This document shows, piece by piece, positions 33,877-44,417 of a stretch of DNA of 64,000 bases. The number at the start of each line of letters is the position of its first letter. Positions within the stretch are counted from its first letter, which is position 1. The stretch spans positions 59,177 through 123,176 of the forward strand of contig CALUWM010000001.1 in the NCBI GenBank assembly GCA_944324485.1, read 5' to 3'. This stretch comes from Candidatus Gastranaerophilales bacterium (GTDB taxonomy: Bacteria > Cyanobacteriota > Vampirovibrionia > Gastranaerophilales > Gastranaerophilaceae). The notes under the pieces are model-generated. The model searched no databases. It was not told where the DNA came from and saw only the letters and a list, made by a program, of their open reading frames with translations. The position numbers and the translations under genes were made by a program.

Positions 33877-34551
33877 TTATTGTCCTTTTATGTCATCAAT
33901 TGTTTGTTTAGCATATTCATAAACTTTTTTTGCGGTGTTACCTTTAAAGGCATTGAATAATGAAGTAGCTGTCTCAGCGACATCTCCGCCTGATTCACCA
34001 CCTTCACCTACACCTCCGGTACCATCTCCTTCGCCCGTTCCTTCACCTTCTCCGGTGCCGTCTCCTTCACCTGTTCCTTCACCTTCTCCAGTACCATCTC
34101 CTTCGCCATCAGGAGGTGCTTCTGTTAAATAATAAACATTTGTAATAGAAGATAAAGGAAAATATCTATCACCAACAAATACACTGGCACCATTAGAATC
34201 TGAAAAATCAACCCCTTCGACTATACCGATAGAAGCTTGACCATCTACTTCAACTCTAACGCACTGACCAAGCAGAGAATTTGCCTGATAAATATTAGAA
34301 AAAGAAGAGAATGTACTTGTCAATGCTTCCATTTGTTCTAATGTAGCAAATTGAGCTTCTTGAGCTAACATTTCAGAGTTATCCATTGGATTCATTGGAT
34401 CTTGATATTTTAATTGTTCAGTTAAGAGCCTTAGAAACGCTTGAGAATTAATTGATGTAGAAGATTTGCTTTCAGCAGCACTTTTTGAAGCAGCAGAAGC
34501 CATCTGTGAATAATTTGAATTAGCAATTATTTGTTCTGAAACTGAAGCCAT
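33877..34551 (-). CDS. flgD: Flagellar hook cap/assembly protein FlgD
   Basis: This 224-residue scaffold caps the growing hook. The conserved N-terminal block is FLRLLTEQLKYQDP followed by MDNSEMLAQEAQFATLEQM (about 38-75). The usual Ig-like C-terminal domain is absent or much reduced. Instead, after a short beta-like region (EVDGQASIGIVEGVDF) comes a Gly/Glu/Asp/Thr tract built from a 12-residue unit (about 150-185), encoded by a 36-bp tandem repeat. That tail is unusual for FlgD and strongly acidic. Gene order and spacing (20 nt to flgE, 15 nt from fliK) confirm the assignment. Confidence 0.88.
   Translation of the reverse strand: MASVSEQIIANSNYSQMASAASKSAAESKSSTSINSQAFLRLLTEQLKYQDPMNPMDNSEMLAQEAQFATLEQMEALTSTFSSFSNIYQANSLLGQCVRVEVDGQASIGIVEGVDFSDSNGASVFVGDRYFPLSSITNVYYLTEAPPDGEGDGTGEGEGTGEGDGTGEGEGTGEGDGTGGVGEGGESGGDVAETATSLFNAFKGNTAKKVYEYAKQTIDDIKGQ
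34018..34110. repeat. 36-bp tandem repeat inside flgD
   Basis: About 2.6 copies of a 36-bp unit (34018-34053, 34054-34089, partial to 34110) encode GEGTGEGDGTGE-type repeats on the minus strand. Copies differ mainly at third positions, so the peptide is conserved. The unit is a multiple of three, so copy changes keep the frame. Confidence 0.85.
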
Positions 34552-34566
34552 ATAACTTTCCTTTTT

Positions 34567-37191
34567 TTAATTTAAACCATAACTTATTGTCTTATTCATA
34601 ACGCTGGAAAAATCTTTTGCAAATCTATAATCATAATTAGACATTGCTAAAAGAGTCTCTTGTTTTTCCTTTTCATTTCGCTCATTATTATTTGAATTTT
34701 GTTGATTGTTTTGCCCGCTATTATTATTTTCTTCAAATCCTTGATTACCTTGGTAATTTGTTGAACCTTCCTGTCCTGCAGTTTTAATTTGAATATTGTT
34801 AACACTAATTCCAGCATCAGTTAATTGTTGTCTTAAGGTATGGATATTTTTTTCAATATATTGCCTTACATCTTCATTTTGAGCAAGAATATTGGTCGTT
34901 AGACCAAGATTATTAGAAGTCAATTCAATAGAAAGTCTGCCAAGGTCATTTGGTCTTAATACCATGGTTAATTTTTGACCGCCATTATCCTTTAATTGAG
35001 TCAATTTATCACCGATTTGATTCATTAAATCACTATTTTCAAGTTGATTTAAAATAGGATTTTGCGAAGTTTGAGCACCTTTAATAAGTTGAGCTGCATT
35101 TTTAATGACGCTGGCGTTACCTGAAGCAGTATCATAAAGTAAGCTGCCTTTAATTGTTGTATCTGTTTTTAATACACCAACATCATCCATTGCAAGCTTT
35201 ATAACCTCATCGCTAACTGATAAAGCACCCGACTTTTCTGGTATAGAACCATAATCTATATCAAGTAAAATATCTTCTTTGATTTCACTTATTAATTTTT
35301 GCTCATGTTCAGAAATAGCATTTTTATCAACGGATAAGTTTTCTTCAACCGGCATTTCTTCATTACTTTCGACATTAAAATCTGAAACATCCGATACTTT
35401 GATATTATCATTTTCAAATTGATCTAGCTGATTATTCTTATACTGATTGTTTGAAAATTCGCTATTCTGACTTAGATTTTTAAATGTACCTGTTGCATCA
35501 ATTACATTTGGCTCACTTTGTATATTATTTAGATCGACAGACTTATTTGAAACCTTAATCATTTCATCAGTTTCAACATTTTCAACTTCAGGAAAAGATT
35601 TTTTTAATTCATCATTTAATTTGACTTGGATTTGAGAAATTTTTTCACTTATTTTTCTAAAATCCTCAACACTAACATTATCAAGCAATTCATTATTATC
35701 CATTTGCTCAATAATTTGTTTCATTTCTAATTTTATTTCATCACTTAAATTTAATTCACTTGAATTATCTTGAAAATCATTAAATACTTTTAAGATATCT
35801 TTCATTAAATTCTTATCTGACTCACTTATATCCTTTAATTTAGAAAAATCTATATCATTTAGTTTTTCATTTAATTCAAATAAATCATTTAAAGAATCTT
35901 TTAAAATCGAATTATCTACAACTTCCAACGAATTTTCATTATCAGAACTTAAATTCATTGAAATTGCATTTAAAATATTTTTTAAAGATTCTTGAATTCC
36001 TTTAATATCAGAATTATTTGAATCTAAAACTTTTTTAATATCATCAAATATGCTTTTTAAATCATCTACTGCTATTTTCATATCTTCAGTTAAATCTGCT
36101 GATTTTTCAGTATCAGATATTAAAATTTCTTGAATTTTGTCAACTGTTTCAATAGCTTCATCAACTTTATTTATATCTTTTGAATTTAAGATATTTTTTA
36201 AATCATTTAAAATATCATTTAATTTATTAAATTCGCTATCTATAACCTCATCAACTGAACCCAAAGAACTACTTGATAAATTTAATGAATTCTGCTGTAT
36301 CTTTTCAAATTCAACAACAATATCGTTAATTTTTTCCACTAAGATACTAAAATCAGAACTTGAAGAACTGTTGCTTATTGAATTTTGTATTTCATTAAGC
36401 ATTTCATAAATTGAATTTTTTTCATCTTGTGACAATGTAGAATTATCCAACAAGCTAGAAATATCTTCTACTGCATTTACAGCATCATCAATCGTTTGAA
36501 TTTGAGAAATTATATCTTCTGTTTTTTTAACTAAATCTTCAACCTGCGATTGATTTTGGATATTCACAGGCAAAGGCAATACATTAATAAAACTTTCTGT
36601 ATCTTTTAAAGAATCAACATTATCTGCTGATTCATTTACATCCTCAGAAAGAAAAACCGGTGATGACTCTACAAGCGAGCTATTATTTATGTCCGACTGG
36701 CTTTCAGTTTTCTTATTTATATTATTTTCTTCTATATCTTGGCTTGGTATGTCTTTTGTTTGAACTTCTTTTGATGAAACATTATTAAAATCTTGTTTTA
36801 CTGAAGTTTCTTCTTTTTTTACCAATGAAGAATCTTTTTGTTCTCTAACAACCTTCTTTTCTGTAACATTATTATACCTTTCAGGCTGATTATTCTTAAT
36901 AGGTTCAGAATTATCTTTTGAATTTAATTTTGATGTATCTTCACTAACCTTAACAGAGCTATCTGAATTATTAGACAAGGCCTTTTTGTTAATTGAACTT
37001 GTATTTGACTTCACAGCCTTTTGAACAAAATTAGTCTGTGCTTTTTGCGTTCTCGCACTAAGGTTATTCAAAAGATTTGAAAAGTTTTCGTTTTGTCTTA
37101 TTTGTAAATTATCGGACTTTTTGTTAGATAACAATGCTGATATATTAATATCTTGATTGTTCTCATTATTTTGCACAACTGCGTTAGTCAT
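34567..37191 (-). CDS. fliK: Flagellar hook-length control protein FliK
   Basis: This 874-residue protein is about twice the usual FliK length. The conserved C-terminal switch domain is at about 740-835: GGQKLTMVLRPNDLGRLSIE followed by LTTNILAQNEDVRQYIE. The rest (about 1-690) is a low-complexity Asn/Ser/Asp/Lys/Glu/Ile region with many recurring short helices of the type INDALDSLKNILN. In FliK the N-terminal part acts as a ruler for hook length, so this long version predicts a longer hook if the ruler model holds. TAAGGGG gives the ribosome site. It lies between fliJ and flgD. Confidence 0.9.
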   Translation of the reverse strand: MTNAVVQNNENNQDINISALLSNKKSDNLQIRQNENFSNLLNNLSARTQKAQTNFVQKAVKSNTSSINKKALSNNSDSSVKVSEDTSKLNSKDNSEPIKNNQPERYNNVTEKKVVREQKDSSLVKKEETSVKQDFNNVSSKEVQTKDIPSQDIEENNINKKTESQSDINNSSLVESSPVFLSEDVNESADNVDSLKDTESFINVLPLPVNIQNQSQVEDLVKKTEDIISQIQTIDDAVNAVEDISSLLDNSTLSQDEKNSIYEMLNEIQNSISNSSSSSDFSILVEKINDIVVEFEKIQQNSLNLSSSSLGSVDEVIDSEFNKLNDILNDLKNILNSKDINKVDEAIETVDKIQEILISDTEKSADLTEDMKIAVDDLKSIFDDIKKVLDSNNSDIKGIQESLKNILNAISMNLSSDNENSLEVVDNSILKDSLNDLFELNEKLNDIDFSKLKDISESDKNLMKDILKVFNDFQDNSSELNLSDEIKLEMKQIIEQMDNNELLDNVSVEDFRKISEKISQIQVKLNDELKKSFPEVENVETDEMIKVSNKSVDLNNIQSEPNVIDATGTFKNLSQNSEFSNNQYKNNQLDQFENDNIKVSDVSDFNVESNEEMPVEENLSVDKNAISEHEQKLISEIKEDILLDIDYGSIPEKSGALSVSDEVIKLAMDDVGVLKTDTTIKGSLLYDTASGNASVIKNAAQLIKGAQTSQNPILNQLENSDLMNQIGDKLTQLKDNGGQKLTMVLRPNDLGRLSIELTSNNLGLTTNILAQNEDVRQYIEKNIHTLRQQLTDAGISVNNIQIKTAGQEGSTNYQGNQGFEENNNSGQNNQQNSNNNERNEKEKQETLLAMSNYDYRFAKDFSSVMNKTISYGLN

Positions 37192-37207
37192 TTTTCCCCT
37201 TAGTCAT

Positions 37208-37651
37208 CTAAACTGCTTTTCTTTTTGAATTTACAATGTCATCAATTTGTTTAAATTCTTCTTGTAACAGTTCATTATTGTATTCTTCTTTTTGTTTTTG
37301 CTTTAAGTTTTCCAAGGATTTTACCTTGATATAAGCCAGACGCGCAATTTCCTGAAATTTCTCTAAATCTTTTTTTGTATCTTCAATTATCTTCTCTTGA
37401 GTTTTTATATCTTGAACTAATTTATATGCAAAAGCATTATAATTTGCTATTACCTCAGAATTGAAATTTAACTCCTGTAAATACTTTTCGCTCTCCATTT
37501 CAATTCTTGCCAACTCAAAATTCATTTCTTCAAGAATTTCTTTTTGTCTGTTATATATATTCATCACAGAGGCAAGTTGTATTCTTGCGTCTTTAAGTGC
37601 CTTTTCCCTAACGGTTAAAACACTTTCAAGGTTAAACTTAAACCTCCTCAA
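37208..37651 (-). CDS. fliJ: Flagellar export chaperone FliJ
   Basis: This 147-residue, entirely coiled-coil protein (FliJ) works with the export ATPase FliI. The opening RRFKFNLESVLTVREKA is the FliJ signature, which forces the start to the TTG at 37651, immediately after an in-frame TAG. The ribosome site is probably GGGGAT about 10 nt upstream. The sequence is rich in Glu, Lys, Gln and Leu heptads. It opens the operon; fliI is not adjacent. Confidence 0.85.
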   Translation of the reverse strand: MRRFKFNLESVLTVREKALKDARIQLASVMNIYNRQKEILEEMNFELARIEMESEKYLQELNFNSEVIANYNAFAYKLVQDIKTQEKIIEDTKKDLEKFQEIARLAYIKVKSLENLKQKQKEEYNNELLQEEFKQIDDIVNSKRKAV

Positions 37652-37673
37652 CTAATTTCTATCCCCATAAAAC

Positions 37674-37699
37674 TTATTGACACATGTAAGAATACTTAA
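37674..37699 (-). promoter_or_regulatory. Possible sigma-28-like promoter of the flagellar operon
   Basis: Upstream of fliJ the minus strand reads TTAAGTAT-N10-GTCAATAA, 6 of 8 matches in each half to the FliA consensus TAAAGTTT and GCCGATAA, with the spacer one short. The predicted start would be close to the ribosome site. A FliA-like sigma factor is encoded at 6.3 kb. In AT-rich DNA such a match can be chance. Confidence 0.25.
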
Positions 37700-37777
37700 A
37701 TCTCAATTTTTAATCATCATCTAATTTATTGAAAAAACTTTAATTAATTTTTTAAAAAATAATCCTTTTGATTGAAA

Positions 37778-37809
37778 AATTTAATCCCGCAAATTTGCGG
37801 GATTAAATT
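37778..37809 (-). terminator. Terminator of atpD-atpC
   Basis: A 32-bp perfect palindrome, AATTTAATCCCGCAAA / TTTGCGGGATTAAATT, overlaps the last bases of atpC and is followed on the minus strand by TTTTTC. It ends the ATP synthase operon and insulates the flagellar operon downstream. Confidence 0.8.
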
Positions 37810-38227
37810 AAAACTTCTTATCTTTAGCAGAAATTCTTGCAATCGCCTTTGCAAGAGCTATTTGCACTCGGACAATATCTAAATTATCATCTTTTGCCTT
37901 TAATCTAGCTTCTGCCCTCTCTTTTGCCTGAATTGCTCTTGCTATATCTATATCACAATCTAGTTCTGCAATATCAGTTAAAATTGTTGCTTTATTATTT
38001 GCAAATTGCAATATTCCACCCATAGTTGCAATACATTGAGAAACTTTGTCTTTAACAACTTTTGTAACTCCGACATTTAGAGCACAAATGACAGGAATAT
38101 GATTTTTTAAAATTCCTAACCTGCCGTCTGTTGCTTGAACATACAACTCATCAATATCATCTTCATAGACAATTTTTTCATGAGTTATAACCTTAAAATG
38201 AATTTTATCTCTCAAAGCTTCTGTCAT
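37808..38227 (-). CDS. atpC: ATP synthase epsilon subunit
   Basis: This 139-residue protein is the F1 epsilon subunit of the central stalk. The N-terminal beta-sandwich shows FKVITHEKIVYEDDIDELYV and GRLGILKNHIPV; ATMGGILQFANNKATIL is the usual strand pair. The C-terminal helical hairpin holds DIARAIQAKERAEARLK. It starts 3 nt after the atpD stop. Pairing of beta and epsilon away from the other subunits is the cyanobacterial/plastid arrangement. Confidence 0.95.
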   Translation of the reverse strand: MTEALRDKIHFKVITHEKIVYEDDIDELYVQATDGRLGILKNHIPVICALNVGVTKVVKDKVSQCIATMGGILQFANNKATILTDIAELDCDIDIARAIQAKERAEARLKAKDDNLDIVRVQIALAKAIARISAKDKKF

Positions 38228-38230
38228 AAA

Positions 38231-39694
<1,464 letters not shown>

Positions 39695-39736
39695 TTATGA
39701 AGATTTTTTTATATAATTTCAACTGTTTGTATGAAA

Positions 39737-40474
39737 TTAACCACCCATATAAAAAAGTAAGCCAATTATCAAATCAGCACATAATATATAAATAGTACAT
39801 AAAATTGCTGATTTTGTAGTAGACTCACCAACATTCTTTGCTCCGCCTCGGGTATTATAACCCACAGTTGCACAAACAAGGGCAATTAAAGCTCCAAAAA
39901 TCAAACCTTTTAAAAGACTTACATATACATCTTTCATAACAAGCATAAGCCAGACTGAATTGAAATATCTTATAGGATGCAAGCCAATAGAAAAATAAGA
40001 GACCAACGCCCCGCCTAATACTCCAATTAATTCAGCCAGCAAAACAATACAAAAACAGCTAAGTGCACCCGCTAAAATTCTTGGAGCAAAATAATATCCT
40101 ATTGAGTCAACCTTTAAAACTTCAATAGCATCTATTTGATTTGTAACTTGCATATTGGCAACTTGTGCTGTAATTGCCGTTCCGGCTCTTGCAGCAAGCG
40201 CTAGTGCTGCAAATCCTGGGGCAATTTCTCTTATTAATGCAACAGTTAAAAAACCACCGATATAACTATCTCCACCTGACATTAAAAACTGCTTTGCAAC
40301 TTGAAGTGCAATTACACAGGCAGAAATAAAAACAATCGAAAGGCATATACCCAAAGAATCAAACCCAATAGCAGCAGCCTGAGAAATTACGCCCGACAAA
40401 CGAACATTACCTTTAAAAGTATATTTTGCCGCACGAACAAAATTTTCTACACATTGACCTAAAAAAGTTATCAC
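39737..40474 (-). CDS. MlaE/YrbE-type ABC transporter permease
   Basis: This 245-residue integral membrane protein belongs to the MlaE family, also found as Ycf63 in plastids and Cyanobacteria. GGFLTVALIREIAPGFAAL and ARAGTAITAQVANMQVTNQI are the conserved core. Such permeases work with an MlaF-type ATPase and an MCE protein to move lipids between membranes; those partners are not adjacent here. The start is GTG at 40474, with a perfect TATAAT ending 7 nt before it and no ribosome site. It is divergent from the next membrane protein gene. Confidence 0.88.
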   Translation of the reverse strand: MITFLGQCVENFVRAAKYTFKGNVRLSGVISQAAAIGFDSLGICLSIVFISACVIALQVAKQFLMSGGDSYIGGFLTVALIREIAPGFAALALAARAGTAITAQVANMQVTNQIDAIEVLKVDSIGYYFAPRILAGALSCFCIVLLAELIGVLGGALVSYFSIGLHPIRYFNSVWLMLVMKDVYVSLLKGLIFGALIALVCATVGYNTRGGAKNVGESTTKSAILCTIYILCADLIIGLLFYMGG

Positions 40475-40481
40475 ACCACGT

Positions 40482-40487
40482 ATTATA
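40482..40487 (-). promoter_or_regulatory. -10 element of the MlaE-type gene, leaderless type
   Basis: The minus strand reads TATAAT-ACGTGGT-GTG, with 7 nt between hexamer and the GTG start at 40474. No ribosome site fits. Confidence 0.45.
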
Positions 40488-40531
40488 TATACTTAATACA
40501 AAAAAAGCTAGATTTTTAAATTTATTTTTTA

Positions 40532-40537
40532 TAAAAT
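40532..40537 (+). promoter_or_regulatory. -10 element of the membrane glycosyltransferase-like gene, leaderless type
   Basis: TAAAAT-ACAACT-ATG: 6 nt separate the hexamer from the start at 40544. No ribosome site. It is divergent from the MlaE-type promoter; the start codons are 69 bp apart. Confidence 0.42.
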
Positions 40538-40543
40538 ACAACT

Positions 40544-42073
40544 ATGATAGTATTCGATACAATATTTACATTATTAATAATATACCTTTTTATCTATTGC
40601 ATATACCAATTGTTTTTCTTTATCAAGGCAAATGATATTGAAAAATATTTTGAAATGCACGAAAAAACGAGAAGTATAGTTATCGAAAAAAATAAAATTT
40701 GCGTTTTAATATATGCAACTCATAAAAACAAAAATTTAGACAAACTTCTTTCTGTATTAAATAATCAAAGTTATCCTAAAGAATACTACGAAGTCCATGT
40801 TGCATATCAAAAAGAAGAAAACGATACAAACCCATCCAGAGATTTTGCTCTTGGTGCAAGAATACACAACATTCAAAACCCTGATTATTTTTCAAAAGAC
40901 AAAGCAATAAATTTACTCCTAAATAAAATGTTGCCTGAAAACAAATTTGATGCGTTTGTATTTTTAGGAGCAGACCGAATGATTGGAGAAAAATACCTTG
41001 AAAACATAAATAAATCAATTACAAAGCCTTGCGTATTAGTAGGCTCAAAAGTCTCCGTAAATGAAAAAAATCAATTCGCTAAAAAAGTTAAAAATTCAAT
41101 AATCTCAGCTTATTTAAAATACATAAATCGTACCAACAACATTGTCCGCTCTATGTTTAATCTTCCTTTTTTTATAGACGGAGATAATTTAGTTGTAACA
41201 AATGATGTTATAGAAAAAATAGGCTATGTTACTCTAGAAGATAAAGATTCAGAACTTGAATTTTCACTAGAATTGGCTTCAAATGACATTAAATCAATAT
41301 ATTGCCCATATATTATAACTGCAATAGATGTTAAAAACTTTGATTTTACTACGCCAACTATCAAAAATAAATTTATGATATTTTCACATTATTTCCCGCT
41401 AATTGCTTTTAAAAGCAATTCATTTAAAGAGTTTATGTTGTTTCTTTTAAAGCCTAATTCTCTTTTTGTTTTATTTAGCTTTTTATTTCTCGTTTGGCTA
41501 AGTATATATTTTCCAACTCATACAGCAGGCAAACTCGTTTATCTGCTTGGAGTATTTTTATTTATTAATTTCATAATTTCAATAAATGTTTCAAGAATGC
41601 AACTTAAAGAAATTTTTTGGTTAATGCTTTATCCTTTCTGTTTAAGTTGGCAAAAAATCAAAATATTAATTAATAACCTTACTATGCGATCAATTATAGA
41701 CAGTAATTATGAAGAGGAAAATATTAACTCAGCAACAATAAATGCCATTGTAAACAATGGAAAAAAAGATTTTGTATGTAAATTGGATTTAGTATCCGAA
41801 GATGGTATGAGAAAAGTTGTATTCAGAGAAGGAAATCGCTTTATTACAACTGATTCATATTTAAGAATGTATGATGCGCTTGAAGATATGACATACAAAC
41901 TAAAATCAAAAGGAATGACATTAAAAACCTGTCAAAATTGCCAACATTTTACCATATGCCCAGATGGAACTCTTGATTGTTTAAATGGAAAATGTCAAAT
42001 CTCGCAGAACGAAATTTTAATTTGGAACGGTTGCCAATATTTTTATCTGCATCCAAACAAAAAGGATAATTAA
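40544..42073 (+). CDS. Membrane glycosyltransferase-like protein with C-terminal Cys cluster
   Basis: This 509-residue protein starts with a membrane helix (about 4-25), then a GT2-like cytoplasmic domain. ICVLIYATHKNKNLDKLLSV and LNNQSYPKEYYEVHVAY resemble the opening of processive GT2 enzymes, VFLGADRMIG takes the place of the DxD region, and FFIDGDNLVVTNDVI a later motif. Three or four helices follow (about 300-370). The C-terminal 130 residues form a soluble domain ending in six cysteines (C463, C466, C472, C479, C484, C497), probably a metal site. That fusion is unfamiliar to me. Its stop interlocks with folC. The catalytic assignment is tentative. Confidence 0.62.
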   Translation: MIVFDTIFTLLIIYLFIYCIYQLFFFIKANDIEKYFEMHEKTRSIVIEKNKICVLIYATHKNKNLDKLLSVLNNQSYPKEYYEVHVAYQKEENDTNPSRDFALGARIHNIQNPDYFSKDKAINLLLNKMLPENKFDAFVFLGADRMIGEKYLENINKSITKPCVLVGSKVSVNEKNQFAKKVKNSIISAYLKYINRTNNIVRSMFNLPFFIDGDNLVVTNDVIEKIGYVTLEDKDSELEFSLELASNDIKSIYCPYIITAIDVKNFDFTTPTIKNKFMIFSHYFPLIAFKSNSFKEFMLFLLKPNSLFVLFSFLFLVWLSIYFPTHTAGKLVYLLGVFLFINFIISINVSRMQLKEIFWLMLYPFCLSWQKIKILINNLTMRSIIDSNYEEENINSATINAIVNNGKKDFVCKLDLVSEDGMRKVVFREGNRFITTDSYLRMYDALEDMTYKLKSKGMTLKTCQNCQHFTICPDGTLDCLNGKCQISQNEILIWNGCQYFYLHPNKKDN

Positions 42074-43296
42074 ATCAATATTTCACTAAAAATTCTTCCA
42101 AGCATATATAAAGATCCACAAAAAACTTTTAAATTTTGTTTTTCTTTAATTATTTTTTTAATATCTTCAATAGTTAAGACCTTTTTTGCAATCTTTTTAT
42201 ATCTTTCATCTAACTCTTCATATTTTAGTGCATTAGGATAATTAAATTCATAAAAATAAAATTCATCATCTTTTTCTAATAAAATATCTAACATTTTTTT
42301 ATAATCTTTATTATTTAAACATCCAAAAACAAAGGTTTTCTTATTATTTTTAAAATTATCATCTAAAAATTTTCTTAAAGTCCTTACCCCCGAAGGATTA
42401 TGCGCACCGTCTATTAATAAATTATTTTCTTTGTGATATTCGAGACGAAAAGGCCATTTTACAAACTTTAAAGCCTTTTGTAATATGTCAAAATTTATAT
42501 TTAATCCGATTGCATTAATTGCACCTATTGCAAGAGCCAAATTATCAGCCTGATGATGACCCAAAAGATTAAATTCGCACCTTTTAGTATCAATATACGC
42601 ATAACTTACGCCATCTTTAAACTCAACGCTAACTTTTGGAGCTATAACAATTTCGGCTTTTTTTTCTTTAGCAATTTTTTCTAAGATATTAGAACCTTTA
42701 TTTGTTTTTAAAAATATAACTTTTGAATTTTCTTTTATTATTCCTGCTTTTTGAATTGCTATTTCTTCTATTGTTGAGCCTAATCTTTGAGTATGATCCA
42801 AATCAAGTTCAGTTATAGCTTCTATCAAAGGTTTTTTTATGACATTTGTAGCGTCATACAATCCACCCAGTCCAACTTCTACAACTGCATATTCAACTTT
42901 TTTTATATAAAAATAATAAAATCCAACCGCAGTCAATAACTCAAATTCTGTTAATTCTATTTTATGTTTTTTTGCAATATCATCAATTTTATTTACCAAA
43001 AAATCAAAATCGGATTCCAAAATATCTATATTATTAATTTTAATTCTTTCAGTATATGAAAAAAGATGTGGACTTGTAAAAAGTCCAACTTTAACATTTG
43101 CATCTGTAAAATTTTGAATCAAAATTTCATTTATTAATTTACAAGTAGATCCTTTACCATTTGTGCCTGCAACATGAATTACTTTAAAATGTTCCTGAGG
43201 ATTCCCTAAAAGCTCCAATATTTTTTCAATTCTTGAAAGACCTAAATTTATATAAAATTTATTATGAGAAGTTAAAATTTCTTTTGCTGTTCGCAT
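42070..43296 (-). CDS. folC: Folylpolyglutamate/dihydrofolate synthase FolC
   Basis: This 408-residue ATP-dependent ligase of the Mur family adds glutamate to folates (and possibly makes dihydrofolate). HVAGTNGKGSTC is the P-loop with the FolC-specific GTNGKGS. EVGLGGLYDATN, ITELDLDHTQRLG and DGAHNPSG are the other signatures. Its ATG overlaps the murG stop by one base (TAATG), so it ends the murF-mraY-murD-ftsW-murG operon. Co-expression with Mur ligases, its structural relatives, is notable but need not mean a shared pathway. Confidence 0.94.
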   Translation of the reverse strand: MRTAKEILTSHNKFYINLGLSRIEKILELLGNPQEHFKVIHVAGTNGKGSTCKLINEILIQNFTDANVKVGLFTSPHLFSYTERIKINNIDILESDFDFLVNKIDDIAKKHKIELTEFELLTAVGFYYFYIKKVEYAVVEVGLGGLYDATNVIKKPLIEAITELDLDHTQRLGSTIEEIAIQKAGIIKENSKVIFLKTNKGSNILEKIAKEKKAEIVIAPKVSVEFKDGVSYAYIDTKRCEFNLLGHHQADNLALAIGAINAIGLNINFDILQKALKFVKWPFRLEYHKENNLLIDGAHNPSGVRTLRKFLDDNFKNNKKTFVFGCLNNKDYKKMLDILLEKDDEFYFYEFNYPNALKYEELDERYKKIAKKVLTIEDIKKIIKEKQNLKVFCGSLYMLGRIFSEILI

Positions 43297-44417
43297 TACT
43301 TAATTGCCTTATTTATTTGTTCTACAATTTGTTCAGCCGAATTAAGCTTAGCTTGTTTATAAGCATTATATGATAGATCAGATAAAAGAGACTTATCGTT
43401 AATTAATTTATTTAAAAGTTCAAATAAACTTTCATTATTGCAATCCTTGTCTTCAATCAAAAGAGCAGCATTGTTGTCCACCAAGTTTTTAGCATTTTTA
43501 TATTGATGATTTTGACTTGCATATGGGTAAGGAATTAAAATTGAAGGTAATGAACTAGCGCAAATCTCAGATAAACTTAAAGAACCTGAACGAGAAATAA
43601 CCACATCACAAGCTAACAAAGCTAAATACATTTTATCGAAATATGGTTGCAAAACAAGATTATCAGGTAAACTCTGAAATTCATCTAAAATCTTCCTTGT
43701 AACCTCATCAAAATTCTTCTTTCCTGTCTGCCAAAGAATTTTATAGCCTTCTTTATTTGCATATTCTTTTAAAATTTTAAAAGACGAATTATTTATTGTT
43801 TTTGCACCTAAAGAACCGCCCATTATAAGAATTGTAAAATCATCTTTTATAGAAAGTTCTTCTCTTGCTTGTTTTTTAGATATTGTTTTAAATTCCTGAC
43901 GTATAGGATTTCCGCTAACTTGAATATTTTTTGAATTTATATATTTTTTAGCACCATCAAAAGCCAAAGAAACACAAGAAGCAAAAGGTGCAAAAAATCT
44001 GGTTACAATACCGGGTTGAATATCACAATCATGTAAAACATAAGGAATTCTAAAAAATAAAGCGCAAAACAAAGCAGGTGCACAGACATATCCACCTGTT
44101 GCAAAAACCACATCAGGCTTATATTTTAAAAAATAAAAAGATGTTTTTAAAGTTGAAAAAAATAAACCAAAAAGCCAAAAAATAAATTTTAAGCTCAGCT
44201 TTCTTGGCATACCTTTTGCACCATGGCTCAAAAAATTATAATTATATTTTTTGGCAATATCAAATTCCATATTTTTCCTATTGCCAAGATAAAATATATT
44301 TTTATTTTGCACCTTGGCATCCAATAAAACATTTATTACAGAAACAGCAGGATATATATGCCCTCCTGTTCCTCCACCTGTGATAAAATATACCTTTTCT
44401 TTATTTTTATTGAACAT
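43296..44417 (-). CDS. murG: MurG, lipid II synthase
   Basis: This 373-residue peripheral membrane glycosyltransferase adds GlcNAc to lipid I. TGGGTGGHIYPAVSV is the N-terminal G loop, MGGSLGA the second, and the donor site includes SRSGSLSLSEICA followed by PSILIPYPYASQNHQ. It overlaps ftsW by 11 nt. Basic and hydrophobic residues around 75-100 (LFFSTLKTSFYFLKYKPDVV) fit membrane association. It is part of the division and cell-wall run. Confidence 0.96.
   Translation of the reverse strand: MFNKNKEKVYFITGGGTGGHIYPAVSVINVLLDAKVQNKNIFYLGNRKNMEFDIAKKYNYNFLSHGAKGMPRKLSLKFIFWLFGLFFSTLKTSFYFLKYKPDVVFATGGYVCAPALFCALFFRIPYVLHDCDIQPGIVTRFFAPFASCVSLAFDGAKKYINSKNIQVSGNPIRQEFKTISKKQAREELSIKDDFTILIMGGSLGAKTINNSSFKILKEYANKEGYKILWQTGKKNFDEVTRKILDEFQSLPDNLVLQPYFDKMYLALLACDVVISRSGSLSLSEICASSLPSILIPYPYASQNHQYKNAKNLVDNNAALLIEDKDCNNESLFELLNKLINDKSLLSDLSYNAYKQAKLNSAEQIVEQINKAIK

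Noticed and set aside
33935..34132. Pro/Ser repeat frame opposite flgD
   Set aside because: Its repeats are only the complement of the Gly/Glu repeat coding of FlgD.
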